Source of the DNA: Trichuris trichiura
Lineage: Eukaryota > Nematoda > Enoplea > Trichinellida > Trichuridae
Assembly: GCA_037903355.1 (NCBI GenBank)
Contig: JBAJFE010000042.1
Span: forward strand, 880,001-944,000
DNA length: 64,000 nucleotides
Direction: 5' to 3'
The notes under the pieces: generated by a model
The model's database searches: none
What the model was told of the DNA's origin: nothing
Seen by the model: only the letters and a program-made list of their open reading frames with translations
Made by a program: the position numbers and the translations under genes
Shown: piece after piece, positions 35,701 through 48,969 of the stretch
Layout of the letters: the number at the start of each line of letters is the position of its first letter
How positions within the stretch are numbered: position 1 is the stretch's first letter

Positions 35701-38700
35701 CTCTCCGTTTAAACCGAAAAACAGCTGTTTTACATTTCTCTAAGCACAAAACTGTCCTCTTTTTTGTGTACCACTTTGTTGATGTACACATACAATTCTG
35801 AGAGCATTTATTTCGCATAGACAAAGTGCAATGCAAACCTGCACTTGTGAACTTGTGTTGGGTTGCCGATAAAAGCCATCAATACTCATTGAGTTTCGCT
35901 CTGCTTATACCAATGTTATTTGCTTGTATTTCGCGTCAAAACGATTTAAAAAAGTAAGCAAATAATCGCCAAGCTATTTTTCAACAAAAAGCGTTTATGA
36001 AAGGCTGAGTAGGGGGAGAAAAAAGCGTGTGAGCAGGTGGCTCCAATGGCAGACCGAACAAATATGATGCGCAGGTAATATGTTGTACCTGCTTGCTACA
36101 GTTACGCAGTTTCGCTTCTAAAATGACTTTCCTCCTTTTGCGATAATAATTGAGATGAGTTTCGTTTATTTGTAAATTATTCATGCACTTGCCGGTGCCA
36201 ATCTACTGGAAATGTGAGTTCATTATTCCTTGTCAAACAACTACAAGTGGAATGTCAACAAAAAGCCGATCTCTTAAACAGTCACTCTTCCTTGCTCGAA
36301 TTGTATCTGAGACATGTCGTCAAATGTTAGCTAAATATTCTTCGACAAATAGCCAGTTCGTTGGATGTGGCTGGAAAACAACTTTTTACAGTACGGCGGA
36401 ATGGCGAAAATTTGTCAAGCTGACGATTAGAACAACGCAAAAGGGTTGGTTAGGTAATGATAAGAATTTCCTCAATTTAAAACTAGCGAATGTGTTCCAT
36501 CGAACAGCTGCTGAAACTTTCCAACTTTTAAAATCCCATTTTTTGTCTGAGATGATTTCTGTTGTTCATTCGTCATATTTTAAGTGTAAAGATAGTAACA
36601 AACATTGTTTCGAAGAACTGTTGGCCCAGTTCATCTTCTGTTATTCGCTTACTGAAGACTTTCTCCTATGAATCAAAGCAACCGCGACCATCCACTATTT
36701 TCATTCACCTTTAAGTAACAATGTCGAATTAGCGTGGGCGGACAATTACGAAGCTTACTTCTAAGAAATCCTTCAAGTTTAGCTTCTGCATTATAACGGT
36801 CTAAAATTTTTGTTCGTTCATTCGCTAAGTCGCAATAAACCCGTTAGGGAGGTTGCCTTTATTTAGTAAGTTAATATTTATCTTTAGAGTTTTTAAAAAA
36901 TCAATTCAACTTCAACCTGGTCAATCTTAATACGCAACGAAAGACGAAAATTTGCGCCATGATGACGCGATGCCACCTTTCGCAAATACAGTTGCAGCTT
37001 TTTACCGAAACGACGATGCGACACTTCTTGATTGTGGCGGACGTTTCGGCGTGTACATTTTTTAAGCTGCGCATTCTGCAACGAGATAAAACGCCCGTAA
37101 CTTTTTCCACTTAATGCTTACCCATTCTTTGGGTGTAACGGTTTCTCAGGTTAATTTGCCTATCAATAACCCTATTCTCTATCCAGTTCTGGAACGGCGG
37201 AATTCGTAGCATTCACATTATTAGGTCATTTCGCGATTTGTCCTATCGCATCGGCCGACGTTCGAACTATACACCACCAAGTCATGGTCGCGAAAAGTTG
37301 CCATGCCAAACAAGTCAGCCTTCGCCACAAAACTACAAAAGTCAATTAATTCCAAACGGCTGCAACTATCATCATTGAAATAAAAGTTTCAGAGTTGATT
37401 TTCAAAACTTTATTACCGTCGATGGTATTGGTAAGAAGGAGAAATATAGCAAGTCAACTTCAATTTATAATAACTCGCCATACAGGAAAAGATTATTCAA
37501 AAGCCGTCAACGTCCCAGCCAAAATGCAAACGTCATTAAGTAGATAACTCTTACCCAAACCGCTGACGGATTACGGCTTACTAAAGCAAGCTTAAGTTTA
37601 GCATGTAAAAAGATGAACCTATGAACGTAGTAAACGACAGTATTGCAATGATTTATTACCGAGACTTGAATTGCAGCCAACGCAGGCGCTACTGCATGAC
37701 CAAGAAAGGTCATAGCACTTTGTAAACCGGTATTTTAGAAAACAAATTCCTAAAAGCCGCCTCGCATTTGCCCATCGGTCAGCGCGGCCGCCAGTTTTCA
37801 AATTTTTGCCCAACGCTACAGATAAACGTGTTAACCGTGATGCCATCACTTTGTCACCCGCCTGGAAAATCAATCAAGAAAATTTGCCATCATTTGTCTG
37901 CTTAAACTGTGTTGATGGCTTTTTGGCAGTCCGCCCGGTGACGCCGCGTACGGTTGGGTCAGTGAACAATGACCATTGTAACGAAAAGTGAACAGAGTAA
38001 CATTGAAGAAGGTTGATGTCCAACGGTGATCGTCGCTCGGAAGACGCCAATGCCGTTACAAGAGAAGTCTGCCAATAGCGTCAACCTACTGACGGCGAGC
38101 GGAAAAGATTTAAATTACCTAAGTTCCGAAAATTTTCATTTCTTCCTCGTAGCGCCGTTCAGATAAGCAGTGCCGCACCGCCGCCGCTGCTTTCAACTGC
38201 TCAACTTTTAAGCGTTTATTCTCCTTGTGGCTGTTTTCGCCAACTGAAAAAACAAACAGACGCCACGGATTAGGGAACAAAAATAAATCATTATCGCATA
38301 ATAGTCACTATTCTTCATGCTGATGTCCTTTTTGCCGCGGTGGCGGTTGGTTGTGCATCGCCTAGTTGTTATTTGCTCTGACGGAGAAGAACTGTGACGA
38401 GTTCTCGAATACGACGAGACCAGTAACGATAGTTGGCCCAGCGAATGATCAACAATGGCTCAAGTTAAACGGAAACAGTTTAAATGTTTTTTTTTTTGAA
38501 AAGTACAATAATGCCAGTCAAAAAGTTAAAGTAAAACGTAACGGTACCGAAACTTAACTTGAATAAAGTACCCCGCATGACCATCTGGCATGGACATTCT
38601 CTGCTTACCAACAGGTGAAGCCAACAAATAAGATACGGACGGAGCAGTGTAGAAACGGCTTTCACAATGATCTCAGATCACAAAAGCTGTCAAAGATCAA

Positions 38701-39210
38701 AGCGAAAACCGCTTCTACAATGCCAAGGAGAACGCCGACGAAAATTTTGAAGATGTGAGAGTAGATTGATCATCCATCGTTCATCAGTGTGGGCATTCGG
38801 TGAGACTACAGGTTGCTCAAGTGTTCATGGAACCTTAAAAACGCACTCACTAGTTGTGTGCAAAGATGATGGCTAAGAAACGAGTTTCTCTCTCACTCTC
38901 GAATGCTTCAGCAGCCAGACGGAGCCGACCACTTCTCGTCGCTGCTAAAATGCGCAGTGAAATGGGGAAGGCTTTTTCAACGTTAAATGCGAGACCACCT
39001 TGTTTAGTCTGCTGCGCAGCAGCACCGTGGCAGCCGTTGGGAGCCTACCAGAAGCTACACAGTAAACACAATTATACAATGAACAGGGTGGCTGTCGCGA
39101 CGTGAAATACTCGCCGGAGTGAGGTACGGCCAGGCTGCCACTACTTTGCTGCAAACAGTCTCTTTTTCGGCACTACGTCAAACATAATTTGAGCGTTGGC
39201 GAAACCGCTT

Positions 39211-39244
<34 letters not shown>

Positions 39245-41243
39245 ATCTGTTGAGTTGAAAAGACTCTTCACCGCTCGCAATATCAACACACAAGGCGCCC
39301 GTGACCACGTAGCACCATTGCAACTCGGCTACTAACCAAATCGACTTGGTTACTTCCTCTACAACTGTTAAATACTGGCTCTTCGTTATGCTCTGAAATT
39401 ATAATTTGTTTAAAGCACCAACAATAGAACTTGCGTTTGCCGACAGTGCTTCCAAGCCGTAGTAAAAAGGTCAGGAAAAATAAAATGACGCCCACAGTCA
39501 CTTCCAGCTCTCTAACGTTGGCGTGTACTGATCAACCAGTCTAGCCACGAGTTGGTAAAACAAATCATCGTTGATTTATTTAGCTCAAATGCCGGTAGTC
39601 TAAGGATACGGCTAATTTCAAGCAACTGCCTCGGCTTGACCACAGAAATGTTCTATCGCAGGTAAGCAAGTACTCGTTTTCTCTTAGTTCGACATGCCGA
39701 AACGACGCTATCTTGCTAGTTAACCGACGAAATGATAATAAGAACGAAGAGAGCATTCGGAAAGGTAAAGGCAATGTTTGAGAAAGACGGTTGTCAAACT
39801 CTACACGTTAGACAGGCGCGGCAGAAGCAGGGAAAGCAATTCAAGTGGGCCTGAATTCTATCAATCACGCGAACGGAAGCTCGTCTGGCATTGGGCGATA
39901 CAAGTTCTACGTGGGAGGCCTTTTGCCATACGAAAATGCCCCTTCTTTTCGGCATAAAACCTAGCAAAGCATCAGATCAACCTCGCTACTGGATTCTACC
40001 GTTCCCTGAACAGTCCAATGGGCAACAAACAGCTATGCTATCTCGACAAAACGGATAAACAACGCGAAAACTGCTAGCAACTGCTGCCGAAAGCGTGACT
40101 AATTTTAATGTAGGCAATGCGCGGACAAAATAAGCTTGCTTACCAACAAAAATAAGCACCAGGAAGCAGAACAAAACTTACCGTGCCAACGCATCAAAAC
40201 AGTACATTTATTTACGGTAGCAAATGTAGTGCGCAAGTACTATAACATAAAGTGAATTTTTAAATTTACAATTTTCTTTTCTGTTCCAGCGTAATAGCGA
40301 GCAGGCTAAGAATTTTAAAAAACTAGCGTAGCGTTGAGCTAAATTTAAAAGTTTCTTCTAGTCATTATTTCGTTACTGCGCTGAGGAAATTATTTCTGAG
40401 TCGAAAGCGTTTGAATCCGCAGAACGTTCGAACGAATAAAACCGATTGTGCTGAGGGAAGAGTTTAGCTGCTACAATATTTCTCGATGAATGACATTCCA
40501 ATCCAAAGCTGCCAGAGCGAAGAGCGCTCGAAACGTACACTGAACAAACAGATTGTTTTGAAGGTTTGCATTTCGTCTGCCTGTTATTTACCGTTGCGCA
40601 CGTTTGTCGCTACAGCTCCGTAGAGAAGTTATTTCAAACGAAAAGCACGAAAGTCATTCCATCATAGCTGCTTCGAATCGCCTACACACTTACTGGCAAT
40701 GATTATAGCTAACGTAATGTACGGCTTATCGCATTTGTCGGCAACGACGTTTAGCTGAATGTCTTTCAAGTAAAACTCTACTGCGCGGAAAAATTAACCA
40801 TGCAACATTTTCCCCCAAAGCAAACAATTAAGTACGGTTTTGCCAGCGGGTCGAGACTGCGCCAAAACAGTTTAAAGTTTTCACAGCATTTAGATAATTA
40901 ATTTTTGCAGACACAAAAAACCACACTTATTCTTTACTGGCTTCCGTTTTTACAGAAGCGAAAAAAGGGCGGGAAACCTACAGTAATTGCATGCGCAGGT
41001 AAGGTAAGTAATGTGCACCAAAGATACGATCTTAGCCCGATTTCTCTTGTCCAGTTATACGTATATGTACAGAAAACTTACGCGTATACTTGAAATAATC
41101 CATTTAATTTGCTTGAACTCGTCTTAACCAAGCACAGTAAACAACAGGTAGCGGCGTCTTCGGCGTTCACATTTTATTGCAGTTTCAACGTTTAACTTTC
41201 GGATAGTTGACGGCTTTATGGAATATAGATTGTTGCAGCATTA
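32735..41243. other. no gene seen
   Basis: 8.5 kb without a feature I can support, apart from a CT microsatellite at 39212-39243. The longest open frame (36183-36671 plus, 162 codons from an ATG) has no splice context, no recognisable motif and a length expected by chance about once in several such windows. The first few hundred bases are the upstream side of the eEF2 kinase gene. Confidence 0.45.
39212..39243. repeat. (CT)n microsatellite
   Basis: Sixteen uninterrupted CT dinucleotides. Confidence 0.97.
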
Positions 41244-44200
41244 TCACGCGGGAAAATGTTTGATAAGCGAACATATGGGACAGGAAATAAGTACACAGAT
41301 CAAGACAAGCGAAAAAAAGACAACATTTCTGCTTGCGGCACTAGATTCTTTTAAAGGCGACGTGCATTTCTCGCTCCACAATGCTGGCAGTAGAGTGATG
41401 CCGCAAGAAGGGACAGAGCTTGAAATGTTCGTCGTAGTCAACAAGGCGTGATTTACAATAGATACTTCGTATCCAACAACATCTCCTTTGCGGGGTAGAT
41501 CGATTTGAACTCTGCTTGTATTCTGAAATTGTTTTTTAAAAATACTACAGCGTACTATAGGAGAAAGTAAATTAAGTAATACCATTTCGAGTATGCGCCA
41601 TTCGACCGGCTCTTTGAACCAATATGGTAAGGGAAAGTCATCGGTTGAATGTTCCACGCAACCCCAACGAAGTAGCAACGACTTGTTATCTAACAAACTT
41701 TCGTCCAATCTTTCCATCACATCCGGTAAGGGTATCGTGACTGTTGAAGTGGAGAAGTTGAAGATGCGCATATTCTTGGCCACTGGTTCTATGCAAATTG
41801 GATTCGCAAATGCTGCAACGAAAGCATAGGCTTACGAAGGGAGCACCGACTGGCACAACCAACCTTTGTACTGCAATGACTCTGACTCATGCCTTCGTGA
41901 GGTAGCAGGCAATTGCAACGGATAAGTATTCGTAACCAATGAGCCATCTTTCAAATTGGTTTGAATCTGCACAGCTGTTCTAAGCAACGCTACATGTCAA
42001 TGATCTTGAAACTTACTTGTGCTTTGAGCTGACATCCTCGTTGTAAGATCTTGTTCGAAAACATGACAATTGCTTCCAAGCTGCTGCTTTCTTTAAGCGC
42101 AAAGTGCTTGTTCGAATCGAATCCGTCACAATTTTCCGTATTTAATATTTTTATATGATGATCACGGATTCTATCGACCATGCCCTTGTCAGCAAGTTGC
42201 CACGTCAGCGTTACCCAGACACCCTCCGGAGTCCACTTGCTCGAGTGTTGAGTAAAGTTGGAAAAAATGTCACGAATTTTGGACTTTGTCGTCTCATGAC
42301 CTGAGTGACCCACTCCTAGAACTGGGTCCTTGTCAGACGGATGTGCCGACCAATCCACCTTAGGCTCCTGACAGTTGAACTGCTCCGTACAGCGAATGGG
42401 CGTTAGAGGAACTTTATGCCAAGAAGGCTTCTTGAACTCAAGGTTATAAACAGCGCAAAGCTATACAAAAAAAGCATTAATAAAACATCACTAATGCAAT
42501 ACGGTACAACCTGAAAGCCGTACGGTTGATTAAGGTTCAGCTTTTGCAAAGTTAAGTTTGTTAAGTCCTGCGGAGACAAAGATCAAATGAACGCATTAAA
42601 AAACGTTTTGCATACAGGCTCTAGCCTTTTATGGACAGCATCCGAATCCTTGATTCGCCACCGGTACACGTGGCTCAGTCCCGGTGCCCGATAGGCTACC
42701 CTATCTTGGAACATGTCCGTATAGGTAGCCGTTGGCAGGCGAACTGGTTCGACGACGCCCCAGCGGAGGTGGAGATAAATAGGGCATCGCCTAGGTTGCT
42801 CCCAAGTGATGCATACGTCAAAACCGGTCAGACGACCATTTTCCGAATGCAAGCTTGGAATAAGGTCAATCCTGTTCAGACACTTTGGCTTTTGCTCTAC
42901 AAAAGAGAAGTCTCGCTTAAGGTGTCGCAGCGACTCGTATAACCTTACTCACCGTGCAGTGGGCAAGAGAAATTTTCCACTGAGTAACATTTGAGCTTCA
43001 ATATTGTGGATATAACATTGGTATAAGTGTTTGGACAAACGCTCTGGCCTTGTAAGGATATCTTGAACCAGCAACGCTCAAGCACCGCCTTTGAAGGTAG
43101 AGTTATGATAAGCTCAGCCTTATCGGCACTATATCGCTGAAAAAAAATTCAAATTATACTTCGCGAGCAGGTATCCTTAGCACATGCCATTTCTCGACGC
43201 AACTGCGGTGCGGAAACAACCGTACAATGGATTGTGTATATGGATACATTGTACGACCTGATGTCGTCACTGTTGTAGCCTAAATTGGTTCATCTTTGAA
43301 CGTTTGCAAGTAAGCTAGAGTCTGGGCGCAAACCGAGCGGATGAAACCAGGCATATTGTGCTATGACGGAGTCGTTTTTAGCGTCAAAATACAGCTCCTC
43401 GGACTTTAGATCAGTGAGCAAAAATTCCGGCGGAAAAATTGTATGCCGCTGGTGCTTGGAAACAAAAAACAAAAGCGTGCCGTTGGACAGTACTGCAAAT
43501 GCTTTGATCTCCAAGGTATGGCAAGCGTTGGCCAAGGAATAGCAAGCGGTGGAATTATTAAAAATACCCTATAAACAACAACAGCAACAATATAAAATAA
43601 CATAAAATCTATGAGCATTAGGTGCACAATAAGACAAACAAAAACAAAAACTTGCGTAACAGAGCAAGCTAGGAGAACGTTTGACATAAAAAAAAGAGAT
43701 AAACCTGAACTCTGTGCTCAGATTATGAGGAAAGTGGAAACTACAACACGTTACACTGTTATCATAAAGAAAATTATCAATAGGAGATACCGCCACTGAA
43801 AATTTCGTTTCAAGTGCTGTTTTTAATAACTTTTTCCAACGTACGTCCAAGTAGCCATTAGGTGAACTTAACTATCAAGCTGAAGCTATTCTCTTTCATC
43901 AAAAGCTCATCGCTATTTTCCTAAACGCAAGATGAAAAGGGAAACGATTGGAGAACGCCAACTGTATGCAAATTTTATCAATTATTGAAATAGAATGGAA
44001 AGACGATAGACGACACCTGTTTGACGGGAGAATTCCAACTACAAAACTATGCTTGCCGCTCTCAAGGTTTCAAACTTCACTGTCTTTACTTTTCACACGC
44101 TCGGAAGTAACGTAACAGCGAAACATAAGGTGGCTACACCAAATTTAGAAATGAGTAAATTGATTTGAACTGAACTTGGCATCCAGAAATCAATATAAAG

Positions 44201-46661
44201 TAAAAATTACACTCTAAAAAATTTTGCGCTTACTACGACTTAGGTAACTGCAGCTTAATTAATGGCGCAGTTTGATCTGAACGGGAAAAGAAAGTATGCA
44301 AATATAATAGAAGGTAAAGTACAAAAGTTCCGTCTGATGCATCTATAATGAAGCAAGCGTCGGTTAATGTTGTAAATATGAAATAGACCCTTTGTTCTTA
44401 CGCTCTCCGAATTTCTTACGCTGACGAATGCCCGAATTTCATTATATTACGTAATGTCTTAAATATCATTAAACAGCCATCACCGTAAACACCAATAATG
44501 GAATTCACTCTTTCTGTACTCACCTTCCAAATACAGCATGAAGGCAGTTGCATAAAATATCGTAGAGACAATCTCCTTTAAGTTAAGAAAGACTCGAAAG
44601 CAAAATCTAGATCGTTTGATGAAATCAATCATATTGAAAAAAACAGGAAAAGCTGCATTATGTTAACGAAACTTTACGGACCCGTTTACCGTAATCCAGT
44701 CTTCAAAAACGGCTTAGAATTTTTGATACGCAACTAAGCATTCTTTAAAGCGTGACATAGCACTGATTTCTTAAATTTTGGTTAGCTTATTACTTTAACA
44801 AAGTAATATAATGTACTGGAACAGCAAGAATGCTAAATTGAATATACTTCAAGCAGTTATAATTGCAGATCAGACTTGTTTTCTTTGACACGTCATTCGG
44901 TGTGGAAAATCACTCAGGCATTAAAATATTATTATTAATTGAGTTTATGCAACTTGCTTCAAGTATACTCTATATTAGGCGCGTTACGAACGGCGGCAAC
45001 TAGTTAACAAAGCTTACATCGTTGCTAAGTTCCTATTAAAAGATTAGGTTAGTATGAAAACTTTCAAAGAATAGTTTGACGCTGTTTAATCTAGTCAATG
45101 ATGAAAGTGATGGCCGTAGTATATTTTACCAAACAAGAAGCCACACCTACTCGTTTGGAGGATGGTTTTCAAAAAGCTGATAGCCACTACGGTAAAACAA
45201 CTAATCATTAATGACACAATTGCAATTCTTCTCAACTTATTGGTAAGCTTATTGGCATGCAGGATAATGACTTAAAAAATACACTCTTCCGTTAAGTTAA
45301 ACAAAAAGTGATCAACATAATTAACAAACAAGCGAAACGTTGCAAAAATGCTGTCATCGAGAATTGTTTGCTGAAACGTCGCCCCCGCACGCACGACAAC
45401 GTCGACCCACTTCATAAGAGCGGAATTTAGCGAAAAGCCAATCAAGCGCCAAGTAAACACGCAAATTCCACAGCATAGATCAAGTTTTTTTAAAAACTAT
45501 ATACGAAAAATAATTTATGCACACGGGGCATTGATAATAACGTCAACAGAAGATTCAAGGAAGATTAGGAGCCTCAAGGAAATCTTGTCATTAAGCTTAG
45601 ACATAAAACGTCCATTGTCAGACGTATTCGAGCTTATGCATACCGAATAGCGTAAAAATTGTAGACTCCATTCCGAGCTTTGCTTCGGAAGGGTATTGCA
45701 TAAGTCGATTTTTAAAACGAGACTTCCTATACTCTCATACAAGGAAATATTGGCACCTCTAAAAAGTAGCAGAAAGCATTACGAAGAAAAGCCATCGGAA
45801 TGCGTGTTTTTCATGCTAAGCTTAACCACAGCTGGACAGAGTGGCCGACGGGGAAAAGAATAAACTTTAATCGTCAAAGAACAATACAACTAAGGAACCA
45901 AAAAAGAATTAAGATTTTACCGCTCGAACAATGGCAAAATTATAGTACGCGCCATTGAAAATTGTAAAAGCGTTCTAGCACGTTAGAAATCACTCGCTTC
46001 GCTGTTTTGAAAATGGCCAGCTTTCCTTGGAAGGTTGAAATGATAAAAACATTCAGTAAAGACACGACAAAACATTAACAGAGCAAAATAGCTACTTATG
46101 CCCTTGTAACGCAGCATTAATTAAAAAATTCCTGCCTTACTTTAAGCAAATGGAATAGAAATTTTTTACCGTGTTTTTCCATTCTCCATTGTAGGAGCCG
46201 ACCTCTTTGGTTTCCAATATGTAAAATGATACATAGGAGTAAACTGGGAAATAAATTTGCAGCTCGTGGGCATTAATGAAGCGCACAGCAACGGGAGAAT
46301 CCTCCAAAGCGACCTCTGTAAAACAGCTATAATGACGTCTAGCTGACCTATGGCGCATTTACTTTTCACCAGTCAAGTTTTCGCTAAGTACACTTCTCCT
46401 GGAAGTGGTTTCATCGCACCAGGACGCTTTTTCCCGCTTCAGGGACTCCAAACGGCTGTAGCATAGCTTCGATCGACCAACCAAATGTTCACCAACGTCA
46501 TCATGGTGACTGACATCCCGAAGGCAGTCCAAAAAATGCGCTATTGCGCAGCTACTTTGCTGACTGATGGAGTGCATCATAAGGGTTGAAGCCCCAACAG
46601 CTACAACGAGCATATGAAACAGCCCCGTTGTTCTTAACCATTTGAAATTTGTTGACCGCAT
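41244..46661 (-). CDS. receptor-like single-pass membrane protein with fibronectin-III-like modules
   Basis: Eleven-exon model, transcribed right to left: 46661-46370, 46315-46170, 43568-43334, 43257-43184, 43136-42953, 42896-42616, 42567-42511, 42460-42017, 41966-41864, 41812-41583, 41522-41244. All junctions are GT..AG and phases agree; the product is 774 residues. The N-terminus has a hydrophobic signal segment (LFHMLVVAVGASTLMM). The ectodomain is cysteine- and N-glycosylation-site-rich. About 325-436 (FDVCITWEQP, LHLRWG, NLTLQKLNLNQPYGF) reads like a fibronectin III domain, and about 490-580 (GVWVTLTWQL) and 610-720 look similar. A transmembrane helix near 748-770 leaves only a few cytoplasmic residues. 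The last intron (41523-41582, 60 bp) is also open in frame. Intron 2 is 2.6 kb and could hide exons. I do not recognise the family. Confidence 0.75.
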
Positions 46662-47749
46662 GGGAGCACTTTCCTCATGACGTCGGTGCCATGGAATGGC
46701 GTCAATCATTGACTGCCACCACTTGGCCAGGCCATTCGTTGTGCCACTGTTCAATACAACTGCCCTGCCAGCTTCACCCGAAGATATTTGTCAACTGGTC
46801 TAAAACCGGTTGTGACGTGACGGTCGGCCAATTAAGACTCGTTTTGTTATCATGCCAAAGGTGAAACGCGTTTTTGAGACAAGGATACACATTATCCTTG
46901 CCTTTGCGGACGATGGGAAAACTGCACTTCCAAGAATAGAAAACTCGTATCAAAAAGGTTCCTCTTAGGTCAAGGAAAATTGAAATGCGTCCTTAGAATT
47001 TTTATTCTCTAATAAAATGCTATTTGCCAAGGATACTTTGCCTACACGCGTAAAGTCTAAACATTTGGTTTTGTCGGTTATGCGCCCCACCGTCCAAGAA
47101 ATGCAGGTTCTTTTCCATTAAGCATGCAGCAATCTTGTTCTACTTTAACTGAAGAGGGCGCCGGCTATCCTGTCCTGCCCTTGTCTAAGCTTATGCCAAA
47201 GGCCAAGGCTGTAGGCTTAGGCTTAAGCTCAGGGAAGGGCAGAACAAGATGACCGGCAAAACTACACTACGACGAAGGGGCACATGAGCGATAAAACTTA
47301 AAATATTTAGCGTGATTCCAAAAGCTGTATGTTATTCCCATTGAAGGCAGAACTTTACGAATGCTTGAAACTTTATCTGCGCTATTCTAACAGCATGCTA
47401 AAAAAACCTCAAGCAAAAGCAACCATCTGAGCAAGTAGGATTTTACCGAGTTGACCATGCAAACGAAGCAAGCTGTAACGTATTGCCAAACGAGTGGGAG
47501 GTTTAAAAAGAATAATTTCGAGGCAACCCAACCGCTGAAATTAGCTACGACGGAAGATAAAACTTTATCAGTGAGAAACACCTTGTAAAGCCGGCAAAGC
47601 AAACAATTCTTGCAGCTACAAACGTCGATTTCGCGGTTATTGAGCATTGCGTAAAACCATGCAAGTTCTCGCTGATTGATGTTCAAGTCCCAATAGTTAC
47701 CGTACGCTAAAAACTCGACTGAAGAAAGAGCTGAGTTTGACAAAAGCCT
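46662..47749. promoter_or_regulatory. divergent intergenic region
   Basis: 1.1 kb between the start of the minus-strand receptor-like gene and the start of RBM34, so both promoters should lie here. It contains the hairpin at 47160-47257. No core promoter element could be fixed by eye. Confidence 0.4.
47160..47257. repeat. 98-nt long-stem hairpin
   Basis: Arm 47160-47197 (starting GCCGGCTATCCTGTCC) pairs with 47220-47257 (ending GAACAAGATGACCGGC). About 30 of 38 positions are Watson-Crick, plus G-U pairs, around a loop of about 22 nt. Size and stem length fit either a microRNA-precursor-like hairpin or a tiny inverted-repeat element. Expression is unknown. Confidence 0.7.
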
Positions 47750-48969
47750 ATGAATAAACGTTCAGCAGTATGTATAGAAGGTATAGAATTTGCTAATGTT
47801 TATTTGTTTTTGACGCGTTTAGAATTCAAAGTTAAAAGAGGAACTTGACCGAAGAACAGTCTTCGTATCCAACCTTCCCGCCGATGTAACAAAGCGGGTA
47901 ACTTTGTCGGTGACTTTTTACTAGAGATCACTTATATCCGTTTAAAGGAGTTGCTCAAATTGGTGAAGCAATTTGGGCCCGTCGAAACCGTTCGACTTCG
48001 GTCTTGTGTGAGTTGGGAGTTTTTTGAGCTTGTTTTCAAAGCACTGGTTTTGTTTCAGATTCCAAAAGATCCCGCAGTTCCAAAAAAAGTTGCAGTCATT
48101 AAGTATGCGCTTTTTTCGACGCATTCGCTAACATGCCCGTTAGGCGTTAATGGAAACCAGACAATAGCATAATCTTTTAAGTTGTTGTTTGCAGTTTTTT
48201 CTCGGTCGTAATATCCCTTTTATTATTTTGTTCTGTTGATTTCTGAGTAGGCTTGCTTCGTCGAAGACTCGTTCTCTTTTCAGAGGCGAGTTGGTTGGAA
48301 GGATAAATGCGTACGTACGTTTCAAGGAGGAAAGCAGCGTCGAAAAAGCGTTGAGCTTGTAGGTGTATTCTCAACTCGCAATTTTGTTGTTCATTTATCA
48401 CATATAATTTATAGGAACGGCTCAGAAGTCCGTGATCATCACGTCTTTGTAGATAGTTGTCTTTCGAAGCGAATTTACGAAAAGAAACGGTCCGTGTTTG
48501 TGGGAAATTTACCTTTCGGTAAGTCTCGGTTTATTTTCCTATTTTAACTTGTAAGCCTTGAATCAGATGTGAGTGAGGATCAGTTGTATGAGCACTTCGC
48601 TGATTGCGGTGAAATCAAAGCTGTCAGAGTAGTACGTGACAAGAAATACGGTCTCGGAAAGGGGTTTGGCTACGTCGTTTTTCAGGTATTCTTCATGCTG
48701 CATTTTACGGGTCTTTTCAATCAGTTGACTTACTTTAGAACGCGTCGTCAGTACTTTTGGCGCTAAAGCTTCATGGTAGTCAGATGGGTCGTCGTGAAAT
48801 CAGGATATTCAAAATTGAAGGTACTGTCGATGAACGCGCTTCGAGCTCACGCAACAAGGCAAAGTCGATTGCAAAGCCATCTGTCGGTAAACGAGGTAAA
48901 ATTTCCAGAAAAGGAAAAGGTCGTTTCAGAGCGACAGGAAAGCAGAAAAAGAAAAGCATAATGAAATAG
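47750..48969 (+). CDS. RBM34: RBM34/Nop12-type RNA-binding protein with two RRMs
   Basis: Eight-exon model: 47750-47767, 47823-47897, 47948-48007, 48059-48102, 48284-48358, 48415-48518, 48567-48685, 48739-48969; phases agree and the product is 241 residues. RRM1 (about 18-105) has TVFVSNLP as RNP2 and INAYVRF as RNP1. RRM2 (about 117-195) has SVFVGNLPF and KGFGYVVF. The lysine/arginine-rich tail (about 200-241) looks like a nucleolar signal. The family acts in nucleolar ribosome biogenesis (yeast Nop12 assists large-subunit rRNA maturation); the function is inferred from homology. It lacks the long charged N-terminal region common in RBM34. The six-codon first exon (MNKRSA) is my best start, since TGA lies in frame just upstream, but a missed upstream exon is possible. 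Introns are 48-56 bp except one of 181 bp. Confidence 0.88.

Noticed and set aside
36183..36671. 162-codon ATG-started open frame on the plus strand
   Set aside because: No motif, no splice neighbours, no repeat support; a frame this long is expected by chance at an appreciable rate in 64 kb.
43290..43568. Meckelin (TMEM67) identity from a CYSLANACHTLEI stretch
   Set aside because: Only a short local resemblance; the rest of the gene lacks the cysteine-rich N-terminus and the multi-pass membrane part of that family.
47207..47226. Telomere (TTAGGC)n remnant
   Set aside because: Only about two adjacent units inside the hairpin; far too few to claim telomeric origin.
47387..47743. 118-codon minus-strand frame with hydrophobic C-terminus
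   Set aside because: Within chance expectation, starts without ATG, and lies in the presumed shared promoter region.
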